From Lota lota (lineage: Eukaryota > Chordata > Actinopteri > Gadiformes > Lotidae), in NCBI GenBank assembly GCA_026745465.1, contig JACYXH010000114.1, positions 934,907 through 998,906 on the forward strand: 64,000 nt of DNA, in the 5' to 3' direction. Below the pieces are notes generated by a model. It worked only from the letters and a program-made list of their open reading frames with translations. It was not told the origin of the DNA and made no database searches. A program made the translations under genes and the position numbers. This document shows, piece by piece, positions 10,816 to 62,257 of this stretch. Within the stretch, counting starts at the first letter, position 1. Each line of letters begins with the position of its first letter.

Positions 10816-12136
10816 CTGCCACCTAGAGGTAATATAATGTTTGGTGTAATGTAATGTCTATTACATTTTTTATGTTTCTGAACTTTCAGGAACCACACCT
10901 AACTGTTTACACCCGACTGTTCACACCTGCACACACCTATGCTTACACACCAACATTCAAAACCAAACGCCACAACTTACCTGTGATACCATACTGAAGA
11001 TACCTCATGTCATTGTGAATCAAATAAATAATTGTAAAGTGGAAGCAAACCGAATCAGCTGCATTTCTCTGACCGGAAATTAGGTACGTCTCATCACGAC
11101 CAGATTGTCATAACTCGCTCATCTGTTACTTACATACACATGTATCACTCATTCATACATTATACTCACTACTGATACAATTCCTCTCCACACCCCATTC
11201 CCCATAAGTAGATAGGTTTGTTTAGTTAGAATACAATATTCAATATATATGCTTTGAACCGGTTTGTGACAACTCTTTTTCTCTAGTCTGGTACTGTAGC
11301 ATGTCAATATATGTTCAATACTAATACTAATTACTAAAAACGACAAATTTTGAACATCAGAATTCATAATTAATCTGGAAAGTTAAAATTTAAATTACAG
11401 GTAGGAGGTACACATTTAAAATGTTCAATGATTTCAATATGCTTTGAATGTAAATAAACTGCCAGAGTTCATTAAAAAAGCATCAAAATAGAGCTTGTTC
11501 TATCTGTGATATTGGCCTATGACAGATATATCGGTATCGGCGTATATGTTAGCCGATATGCACCGATATGAAAACTTTAGAAATGGTGTCGATTTATAAA
11601 TGTAACAATCTCTTTATAAATCCTCTACATCACAGACAGTAATAAGAAACTTCTTCACCCAATCCACGATAAACAAGGTCAGACCACACCAGTCCATTGC
11701 AAATCTTTCTATTGTTTGGCTCGGCATTCACTATACGCTACACTATGTAGGCCTAGGCTATATCGGGGGGGGGGGGGGGGGGGGGTGTTTAATACATGTT
11801 CATTTCAGTAATACATTGCAGGCTAAACATTATTTTCACTTAGATCACCAAGTTTTGTCTCTCATCTCTCTCATTTAGGCCTATAACTATTCTTCTTAAT
11901 GTTCAGTGTGGCTGTTTTACCAATAGGCTATATTCATTTACCTAACTCTATACTTTAACCCACTCTATACATATCACTAGAATGACCTATACCTAAAAAA
12001 TAGACGAGGTTTAATTTACACATTATTTAGATTAAGGATATAAAATGTAAATGATTAAAGAGTGTGAACGTTTCCCTCTTGTATTGGTTCAGCCATTGTG
12101 ACACAACTAAATTTACTTCTTGAGAGTTTAATACAT
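10816..12136. other. Intergenic stretch with minor repeats
   Basis: No gene is supported. It includes TATCGGTATCGG-type repeat sequence (11511-11570), common in fish genomes, and a 21-base G run at 11765-11785. A TTTAAT near 12010 would read ATTAAA on the minus strand and may be the polyadenylation signal of the candidate exon just to the right. Confidence 0.5.
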
Positions 12137-12311
12137 TTAATTTGTGGAACAAAACTCCATAGAGGTGGTATCATTCTTCAGAGGTTTCATGGAGTCTTCG
12201 TTTTGAAGGTTTCTATGATAATTGTTTGTACTAAAAGGACTATGAGCCAGGGACGCTGGAAATGGGGGTGCTGAGGGGGCTGCAGCATTCCCTATTGGCG
12301 GGGAGCTGTAA
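12137..12311 (-). CDS. Candidate 3'-terminal coding exon of an unidentified gene
   Basis: On the minus strand a TTGCCTTGCAG acceptor (AG at 12313-12312) is followed by an open frame of 58 codons to a TAA at 12139-12137. The product is Pro/Ser/Asn-rich, contains SYSSPPIGNAAAPSAPPFPA and ends in MEFCSTN. An ATTAAA lies about 125 bases beyond the stop. Such tails occur at the cytosolic ends of membrane proteins, but I recognise no family and found no upstream exon. It may equally be chance. Confidence 0.25.
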
Positions 12312-14960
12312 CTGCAAGGCAAAGAAGTTTAAACAAATCAATAAAAAAGCAATTTTTTATGAGATATAGTCTATAAAACATGGTTGTTCTTAAAATGCTT
12401 TATTAGTTCTGCATTTGTTCTGTTTTAAACAAACAACATAGCTACTACTGAATGTTCAATTGCGGAGTAGTTAATTGTAGCTGAGCTGGACAACAAGTAT
12501 GACAGCTACCTCACCTTATAGTGTTAATCAGCTGTAGGCTTCAGATAACTAGTTCACGTTATTGTTTTCAAATATTTTGGTTAGTCAGCTGTAAGATTTG
12601 GCTAACCAACTAGCTGAAGTTATTGTGTTTAAATGTTATGGTTAATCAGCTGTAGGCCTCAGCTAATTTGCTACACACCGTTATAGTTTTTAAATGGTTT
12701 TGCTAATCTGCTTAAGGCCCACCCTTACCTAAAAATGTGTAGAAATATGGCGATGGCTTTCCGATCACAAGAGGTTAAGCATTATGTGTTATATGTAGGG
12801 ACAATTCTGAACTTCCAGTTGTATATGTTGTTGTAGCAAATTAAATGACTGGTGGCTGGCTCGAATAAAAGGCTAAGACAAATGGATATTCGTAGTTTAT
12901 TTATTTCATATGATGCAGCATATAAAAGACACAGTTTCAAAGGCAACTCCACGCAGAGCAGAGTTCTCGACAAAAAAGCGCACTGAATAGAGGAGGGAAG
13001 CCCTTTTTGTAGAGTGGAGCAAACAACGTTTCAGAGATATCTCGAGGTTTGTAGAGTGGATCAAACAACGTTTCAGAGACATCTCGAGGTGCCACCATTT
13101 ACTATCTATCATGGGTTCAATGCACAGTTAAGGCTGGACACCTGGTCTGGGGAGAGGATATGCAGTCAAGGCCGAACACAAAATTGGGGAGAGGAGCTTG
13201 CTCAGGAGTTTTCTCACATGAGAACAGAGCACAATACAGGAATACAGGAAAACAGGCAGCTGTGGGGAGTTAAATAGTTAAAAAGACAGATAGGCCACTA
13301 TTGTGTGCACATAATCACTTCATCAAACCGAATGTATTTAAGCGAGCTGGAGCAAGCTGACCTCGGAATAGGGCCTTGGGTCATTTTCCATCACAATGTT
13401 CATGACGGGGAAGGCGGCTTCTACACTGAATATGTTTGGGCCTTTTTTTTCTGCTTGTCATGTAGGAATCGGTGGCATGACACCTGGGCGTCACCCAATG
13501 GCATTGTGGTTTATGGCAGGGATTTGTTGCCTGCTTCCAGCCCAAACCTCTTTGATACCACACTGGGATCCGTTATTGTTCTGCATGCTTACGGGGGTCT
13601 TCTGTTCCCTGCATACTGCAGGATGTCGGAGGTTCTGTGGATGCTCACCTCAGCTTAGCGAGTGGGTGAGCTTCAGGCCCTGTCGGGCCACCCATCCTGC
13701 TTGCAGTTTGTTGGCGGACGAGAAAAGGCGAACATGTGCCCTAATGCAGCCTGCACTCCACAGGGTAACCCTCAGTTTAGGAGTTATCAAGCTTTAGGAT
13801 TTCTCTCCCCCACTGTTTGAGTCGGCTAAGGATGAAAGGTTATTCATTATGTCCTGTTGGATTTCAGATGTAGTGACCAGCTGTTTGGGAGATTTGGTGC
13901 CCAGGCAAGAAGCAGTCCAAGGGCGCAGCTGTCACATTGATTGGGACAGACCATAGGCTTAGCCTGTCTTTGGAGGTTCCCCAAGGTTTGCACTCAATAA
14001 GAGGAGTCTCATCTTCCTGGGCCCTCTTCGGGTTGGTGTCAGTAGAGGGCATAGGCCTATGTGAGGCGGCGAGCTGGAGCTGTGGGTGCACAGAATCTCA
14101 CTGTATGAAAAATACAGAGATGAGCTAGCATTTCTTTGAACAAATAATTTTTTTATTTAGAGTGGGGAGGGTTCACAAGGAGCCATTCCCATGCCCCTTT
14201 AATCTAAATTTTGTCAAAATACAGGTCGATAATTACTGAGAAACCCAGCAATAGAATAAGTATACCGCTTTCCATAAGCATTGAACGCTACTATTTTTAT
14301 TATTTGCCTTCTGATTTCATTGTGTCTGTCTGGTTCGAACTATGGGCTGGAATCATCCCTGCGCAGAGTGGAGCGTGCACCTGTGTTCCGCTGTGGCTTC
14401 ATAAAAGCCTTTATAAAATAAATTTCTAACAAGACATGATTAACCAAGTGGGCTTATTTGGAATCTTTAGTTCTTCTTTTATTTGGAAAATAGTTGTTTC
14501 ATACATCTTGCGATGCACTTGAACACATCATCGGGACGTTCAACTATCATACAACCTCATCCAGGCGACCCAGCCGGGGTCGACCAAACCCCAGCTTGTG
14601 TGTTGGCTTTTGCAGACCTCTGATCACCCCTCTTGATCCACAGTCCAATGGCCGTCCATGGGGTGATATACGACACTCAGTTACGGGTGGTATTTGTTTA
14701 ATGGCGAGGCCATTAAATAAATACATATTATGAAAATCTTTTTTTTTTACATTGTAAAATAGCACGGGACATCCAAAAGGTTGCCGACCAATGCATGCTG
14801 CATTTTTCTTAAATATTTTCGGCCCCTCCTTTTCTTTGACATTTTCTTGTCCATGGTTTTCATTGGCAATCTCACTACTGCGCGCTACTTTTGCATTTTG
14901 TCTAGAAAGTTAACGCGTATTAACTAACTTTGTTGTGATGAAAAGTGAGCCCAGTCCCTG
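12312..14960. other. Intergenic stretch, including a 42-bp tandem duplication
   Basis: At 13009-13092 a 42-bp unit starting GTAGAGTGGA(G/T)CAAACAACG occurs twice in tandem. Between 12510 and 12720 there is a looser repetition of AATCAGCTGTAGGCTTCAG-like words. Open frames at 13305-13797 and 14494-14765 match no known domain. Confidence 0.5.
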
Positions 14961-15308
14961 TACCTTTGAGCATTTCCTACAGTAGGCTACTGTGTAAAAT
15001 GCTGTTTAGAATTGACAATACTATTTATATATTCACCTTTATATCAAGAAAGAAAGACCCATCATCATCGTGCCACCACACAGGCAAATCAACCGCTTTG
15101 CTTCAGCCCCTCAACGGGCTATCCAAAACGAACGAACCCATCCCGAGTGAGCGATGGCGATACGATGTTTAGTTTTAAGCTCGTGCATGTTTCCGCACGT
15201 GAATGACTTCATGCCTGTCGACAATTCAAACTCGTGTATGTTGCAGAAAATGTGCAACAGCGATCACTGGGGTCACACTTTACGGTGGGTCACAGAATAC
15301 AGTGTAAC
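14961..15308 (+). repeat. Dispersed repeat A, copy 2
   Basis: Direct repeat of 7773-8112, with a small extra segment (about 15200-15225) absent from the first copy. Copies differ mostly by single bases, so the duplication is not recent but also not ancient. Confidence 0.85.
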
Positions 15309-16544
15309 TCCGGCAGCATGGATACATGTACCTTAATGATTATAGTAGATTGTGTTGCAGACAGGCTCATTCATTCACGTCTAGAGGAGGATACATACAA
15401 GAATTACAACTAATTCAATGCATTAATTGTATTTTATAAAGTTACTTAAACATATTATTTTAGTGAGATAATATTGGAATTGGTATGTCCAAATAATCTA
15501 CGATGATGTGAAATAGCTAATGCATTACAATGTTTTACTAATATTAATGATCATAATTTGACCATATGAAAAATACATGACCATTCGATTCTACAACAAT
15601 ACAAACCATCTGAACCAAGGCCCCAAAGTTAGAGGTGACCTTTATACTTAATTATCAGGCATATTTGTCGACAAATGTGTCGTGTTACGTGAATGGGAGA
15701 TTATATTTTACAAAGTGTGTCTGCTGGCCAAGGAATGTCGTTGCGCATCTATTAAGGGGAAATGGGATGTGTTCTTCCAACGTGAGCAGCGTTCTGTACG
15801 TGGCAGCAGAAAGCACGTACTCTTTTCATAACCCGGGGGGCGAACCGATTATCGTTGACAACTAGTTGTGTGACATTATTCCTCCTCAAAAAACGCTAAA
15901 ATAAAGGTAAGAGTGTGAATGGTAATGCTATTTGCAGTAAAAGAAAAAATATATATATATAATTGACCATGAGCTGGGCACTTTTTTATGTTTGCCTCTT
16001 TTTCTGCCTAAAAATTCTGGGATGGTTATACTGTAAACTTGCTACATTTTAATAAGAATACGTTTATTGTAGTCAGTGAGATGAGCCATGACCAAGAAAG
16101 AAAGTAGTTGATCATCTGTTTTATGTGGTAGATCGGCTCCTTAGAATTTGAATGAACTAGTCTGCGTATCTTGTGAAAGGGAAAGTTTTGGAACTTTGCA
16201 AGATGCTGTTCGCATATCTGTCCCTACGCCGTTCTGTGACTAATGATACATGTTTCGAAGGTGTAACAAAAGCTTCGTGCCTACAGAAAATGCAGTATTC
16301 CCCTCGCTTTTACTTCTAGCAGTACTTTAGCTTACAGAACAACAAGGAGTTCCCGTCTCTGAAGTTCTCGAAACTACTATCTGCGAGTGACGTCACTGTG
16401 TTCTGTGGTACTGTCTCGAGGAGACAAGAGCCCACCGTGTCAGTTTCCACGTTTAAAGAGCCAGTGAAACCACTGTTTCAGCTGGAATTCGAACACTACG
16501 AGATACAAAATAAATACTTAAATATATATATATATATATATATT
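15309..16544. other. Intergenic stretch, nothing recognised
   Basis: AT-rich sequence with a short AT run at 15949-15962 and another at 16522-16542. No gene or known element is supported. Confidence 0.4.
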
Positions 16545-16880
16545 TATGTGCGTTTTCGGCTGAGAGTTTTAGGAAAGAGGGGGGCGTGTTATCCCCATGG
16601 TTACGACCCACGCAAACTTTGTGATACTTTTTTAGCACCGTCGTTGTGTATCAGCGTTATAATGAGCGATGTTGTAAATGAAATGCGCCACACACCGTAG
16701 CGTTATACTATAGGTGTCCGGGAAGCCTAACCCTCCCTTGGACGAGGATATTAAATAAACCGCTGCTCAGACGGCGCTTCACCATCCACACACTGGCGTT
16801 ATACTATAAGTGTCCGAAAAGCTCAACTTTCTATCAGACGCCGCAGTCATTTGGCGTTATTTATTTGGCGTTATTCACCG
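16545..16880 (+). repeat. Dispersed repeat C, copy 1
   Basis: It contains GTTATCCCCATGGTTACGAC, TAGCACCGTCGTTGTGTA and two copies of GCGTTATACTATA(A/G)GTGTCCG about 90 bases apart. Related copies are at 26765-27065 (opposite strand) and 58130-58640. The repeated internal unit suggests small tandem monomers inside a non-autonomous element. Confidence 0.75.
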
Positions 16881-19491
16881 CTAGATGCTACTTAATTATA
16901 CACACTGGACCTTTTAAGGTTGAATGATGAAGATAACGGTTGATCCTCATATGTATGCCTAACCTATAGAGGGGTTGATTATGCTAAGTCACATTCAAAG
17001 TATTTTTTTTAATCCAAAATGACTTGCAAGTGAGGCTGAGAACAATCCAAGCATACAATCAAAATTGGAGTTGCTACAAAAGGGCTCAAAGTGCTGCACT
17101 TTCTTATTTTTGTTATTAGTGGCAGTGTAAAATAGAGATAAAACAATTCCATGAAGTGCATTCTAAATTCCAGCAATTCTAAATATTGTAATATTGCTGC
17201 TTGGACGAGGGACAGTTGTTTGTCATGGGAAATAAATCAGAGCTATTTTGCACCAAACAATTGTTGCTATGGTTTCCACAAAAAAAAAAGTTCTGTGCAT
17301 TTCACAACTTATCAGCTGAAAGATTTAATTTGGCAAACGCCAACTTGTTGGCTCCCAAGTGTCCCTGATATGTGGCAAACTTGTCTCTTGTCAGAGCAGG
17401 GATGTTCTTCAGTAGAGCACCAGGTGGGAAACACATGTTGTCAAACCGTTTTTATATAACACTGCTCGTATTACCAACATGTTCTTGTTCTGATTGGCTG
17501 AAAATCAGGTTGCTTAATCTAACATGTATTGCATATTAAGTAATAATATCAATGACACTTTGAGACATTCCTATGAACAATTATTTGTGTTTTTGGCCCC
17601 AGGAGTAAAAACTTTCTTTCTGAGAGATTGATGTATCTGTCTCAACCAGTTTGGGGCGAGGTGCGCTATGTGTGTGTGCTTATATGTGCGTGTGTGTGTG
17701 TGTGTGTGTGCTCCTAACGCTAACCCTTGTTTGTTTTTGCTTTAGGGGTTTAAAATATGTAATGCTTTTAGTTATTAGTAAGTTGCCATAAGTATGAACA
17801 TTTGCAATTTAAGGCAATGCTATGCTGTGCAATTGTTTTTTCATCAGCATCTGCTGGTAATTTAGCAATTCATCCTACTAAACAGCTAGGAACTATTTAT
17901 TGCATTACTGTTTAAGAATCAATCAGCATTTGACATCCTGTAATGCACGGTTTAAAGTTGTCATCTAATGTGGCTTTTATTGTCCCCTCCCCTTCTCTGG
18001 TTTGGATCATCGCTTTAAGCATAGCAGGTCTGAGAATCTATGTGACACAAGGTGGGGTTCAGTCGGAGTGTTTCAACGTTTATTCAGATTCATATAAACA
18101 GTAAGCATGAAAGAATCAGGCCCATGTGTGTGAGAGAGATACAGACAGACAGAAGATACATACAGTTAATTAATTTCATGATGGCAAACAATAGCCCTCT
18201 GCTGTAATCAGGGGAGCGCTTAACCTTGGACGCATATTCAAGGTATCAACCATTTTCGCAAAAGAGGAATCAGTAGTTCCAAATTATATATTAGGGATAC
18301 AAGGGATTATATATCCCTTGCTGCATGTCCTCCCCTCTCTCTCTCTCTCTCTCTCCCAAACCTTCCTGTCTATCGCACTGTGTCTGTCATGAATAAATGC
18401 AAAAATAAATAAGTGGCTGATAAGCATAACCATCTCTCAGCACGGTCTTCAACATCAACTTCTGCCCAGACGGAGGTCCACACAAATAAACAACAACTTG
18501 AGTTTGAAATATAAAATAACTTTATAAACTGGATGGCGGAGACTGAAATAACATTGGATGTTTTCTCCAAATTATGGTCTTATTTCAGTAACTGTGACAA
18601 AATGGAATATATTACTATGTTGATTGAAGATTATATCAGAATGTTTATGCAGAAATATGCAAAATATGGACCAATTAATGTAATGCATTGAGACAGGTAT
18701 ATAAGACATATGGCTAGGGGAGTAACAAAAGGTCATGCCACGAAATATTGCGATATAAAAACATGATATAAAAACATGATGATATAAGTCATTAAGAAGA
18801 AAAAATGCTTTGTGATATCAGGTCATCCATACCTTAAAGGGATACGCCAAGATATCTGTAAATTGGGGTTTGCATGTCTTTTGCTGCTTTCACATGGAAT
18901 CCGGCAGACAGTAAACCAGAAAACATTTCTGTGGATGTGGGCAGGAATACAACATCACCATAGCAACATTTCGTCATGCGTGTTTCGTTTTGCCGTCCTG
19001 CCATTCCATCGGGCAGTTTCTTTGTTTTCCCTGTGCCGTCCAGAAGGGGTTTTCGGTCTACGGTCTGCGTGAATCCATGTTGAACTCAGCATTACCAAGA
19101 TTTGGGCAAGTTGTTGAATTGCAAAATCATCATTGTGCAATTGTCAATATGTATTATGAAGTGGTGATCTGCCACAGAATGTACATTTTCTAAGAGACTT
19201 GCTAATGAATGAATTATATACGGCACAAAATGTATGAATGTATTTATTAATATTTTACAAGTAAGTAAATGGGTTAGCGTGATATTCAGCTTTTTAACGA
19301 AGTAAGAACAATCGGTATGTCAAAATGGATACAAAATGGTATTATGCCATCCCTACATGTAGTACCAAGCCAAACTTTATTTTCTTCGTTTGGTTAGGAT
19401 CTCAGTGGCTATTCAGCTCCTCACAATGGCACTGTCCATAAAAGGAAAATCGACACCTTCAAAACAGATGTGTGTTAACAAGTGGGTGACG
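16881..19491. other. Intergenic stretch upstream of p4ha2
   Basis: No coding exon is recognised. 18415-18485 resembles part of repeat C (TCTTCAACATCAACTTCTGC). A GT run is at 17688-17710 and a CT run at 18337-18354. The non-coding first exon and promoter of p4ha2 should lie somewhere left of 22059, possibly here, but I cannot place them. Confidence 0.45.
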
Positions 19492-19499
19492 TCATAGAC

Positions 19500-21412
19500 C
19501 ATACGCCACTAACAGGCAGACCGCGGTCCGGGTCCGGACCCAGAAGCCGTCCCATACGGACCCGGACCTACAGCCAAAACAGAAGGTTTTGAACCTGACG
19601 GGGCGCTTCAATTTTAACCGGTGCAGCTTCTGTAGTCTTTACGGTAGTGGTTTAGTGGATGAAGAAACGTACAGACCAATTGCATGCAAGTTAAGCCATC
19701 CCACGTGATACTACTCGTTCCAGGCGGTAAGCATTGCGACTCTGAAGACAGATGAGAGAGTTAGAGGCAAGTTACACATGAAAAGACGGCAGAAAGAAAA
19801 ATAAAGCTAGCCGTACAGGTAGAGAAAACAAAGGGAGGGAAGAGATATAACCATTAGACGAGTGAGACGGAGAAAGGGAGATACAGACGAGTGAGACGGA
19901 GAAAGATAAGGAACAAATGGCGCTCTCCAAAAAAAGAAAAGTGGACAGTGAAAATAGAGCATTTAATCCAGAGTGGACTGACTCATTTCTGTTCATACTT
20001 CCCACTGGGAGCACTAAACCAGTGTGTCTCATATGTTCAGAAACCGTGGCACTTATTAAAAGTGCCAATGTGAAACGCCATTATGAGACAAAACATAAAG
20101 GTTTTGAACAAACATACCCACTCAAATCTGAAGTGAGATCACAGAAAATAAGTAGTCTCAGAGCCCAATATGACCAGTCCACCAGGATCCTGAGCCACAC
20201 ATTCAATGCCCAACAACGTGCTCATGCGTATTCCCTCAGAGTTGCTTGGATTTTGGGTCTACACAAAAAGCCATTTACTGATGGAGGGGTTGTCAAAGAA
20301 TACATGAGGGCAGTCGCTGAAACACTACTTGAGGGAAAACAAAAACAAGAGCTTTGTAATAAAATAAAGCAAATACCCATGTCTGCATCATCTGCCACAA
20401 TGAAAAGTGAAATGTTAACTCAGGATGTGCTAACCCAGCTAGATGAAGCCATGCACAAGGCACCATGTGTAGGTTTAGCTGTGGATGAGTTCAGCTTTGG
20501 ACAGCAGCTCACCATGTTCATTCAGAACCCATTTCTCATCACAGATGTCCGGGGGTTCTCAAAAGAAGTCACACAGCACTTTAAATGGGTAAATGCTGTG
20601 CCTCTCCAGTTGCAAATGGTTGATCTCCAAGCAGATGTGGCCCTGAAAGAGCAGTTTGTAAGAACTGACCCTTCCACTTTCTGGCTCCAAATGGTCTCTG
20701 AGACAGCTTTCCCAGGTCTGAGGAAAGTAGCCCTGTACATCTTGACCATCTTGACCATCTTGACCATACAACTGCGAGGCAGCTTTCTCCACAATGAACA
20801 TCATCAAAACGAAATATCGTTCCAGGCTCACCAATGAGCACCTCCACATGTGTATGAGAATGGGCCTGACCCCATTCAAGCCCAGATTTAAAATCCTGGC
20901 AGGACAAGCTAGAGCTCAATTCTCTCACTGAGCAAAAAAATGGGTGAGTGGGATATAAGAGGGGAAGAAAGTGTTCAATTGTTAAAATGTGTTGAGATTT
21001 ATTATCTGTAAAATTGGTTGAGAATGTTGAGTCAAGATGTGAAACAGAAAAGGGAAATTCAAGCTTTTGCTCCCTTTATTTTTATTTTTCTGAAGTTAAG
21101 CACTTTATTTTAAGATGCACAATTTTCACATTTTATTTATTTTCTCTTATTTTACAATTATATCTGCAGTCATACATATACAGTATATTCAATTCTATGA
21201 TATGTTATAAAAAATATTGCAAAACGTTTTTGAATCGTACTGAATTCATTTGATTTGACAGTCAGGTATTGATTACATGCAGATGTTGATACAACTACTA
21301 AGCTACTTAAATATATATCACACTAAATAGTTTGACATTATGATCTTCTGGACCTTTGGTTCAAGAATTTTTCTCTAACTGGACCTCTTTAAATTGTAGT
21401 TGAATACCCCTG
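19500..21412 (+). mobile_element. hAT transposon, internally deleted
   Basis: The element is bounded by an 8-base repeat TCATAGAC (19492-19499 and 21413-21420), the target duplication length of hAT. The right end reads ...TTGAATACCCCTG, matching CAGGGGTATTCAA-type hAT termini; the left end matches it poorly and may be eroded. GC-rich subterminal words GTCCGGACCC and CGGACCCGGACC near 19527-19570 could be transposase-binding repeats. The coding region is described separately. The same element family gave rise to GTF2IRD2/ZBED-like host genes. Confidence 0.65.
19917..20931 (+). pseudogene. hAT transposase (GTF2IRD2/ZBED-like), deleted and frameshifted
   Basis: The frame opens with MALSKKRKVD and has a BED-like finger (CLICSE ... 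HYETKH, residues about 37-60) that would bind element ends. It continues through the N-terminal transposase region to CVGLAVDEFSF near 20490. Intact relatives are about 600 residues; here most of the catalytic core is missing, and the text jumps to FIQNPFLITDV. Near 20741-20767 the 9-base unit CTTGACCAT is repeated three times. After it the conserved C-terminal dimerisation segment (CEAAFSTMNIIKTKYRSRL ... FKPRFKILAGQARAQFSH) is in another frame, ending at a stop at 20929-20931. It is therefore non-functional. Confidence 0.8.
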
Positions 21413-22058
21413 TCATAGACCCTACATTCATATTTGTTTACAGTGTCATTTACATTACATTACATTTTATGACAAACCTATAGAACAAACATATAAAAAA
21501 CAAATGTTTATGGAACTTACATTATACTTCTCAAACGACATGCTATAATTTATATATATAATCCAAGCACAAAGTGACTACAAGGGCCCCATGTAACCTT
21601 ATACACAGCATAACCTGTGCTTGTTGTTATCATAACTAATCATTTTTGAAGAATGAATGTTCCTTGGCTATAAGGACCACGTTATGCTCCGACTGCGTAC
21701 ATTGCGAAACAATAAGCAAGCTGATTAATAGAAACTGATTCCAGAATAAAAATACATAATTTAATTGTATTGATGTTATTAATGCATTGCATTATGCATC
21801 ACAAAATTATGTTCCATCAAAAACCATTGCAATCTCAGTTGATTTCAGTCTATGGATTTCCTTATTAATCCTTCTGATTTGACGGGTGGAGTGAATATTA
21901 AAAATATATAAATATGTTTGAATTATCATTATTAGATCTATTAGATTACATGTATCCAATCAAAATCCCTATATATCCACAAGAACAAGTTTGCCTTGTC
22001 CTCCCAGAAGTAATGAGATGATGCTATAAGTCAAATCAAATCTGTTTGTTTTTTTCAG
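21413..22058. other. Stretch between the hAT element and the first p4ha2 coding exon
   Basis: AT-rich and without a recognised feature. The last bases form a T-rich tract and CAG, the acceptor for the first coding exon of p4ha2, so this is intron following an unseen 5' untranslated exon. Confidence 0.5.
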
Positions 22059-22078
22059 GTGGAAGAGTAAGAGGAGCC

Positions 22079-62257
<40,179 letters not shown>

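Noticed and set aside
13305..13797. Overlapping frames of 117 and 133 codons
   Set aside because: They overlap in different frames and resemble no known protein.
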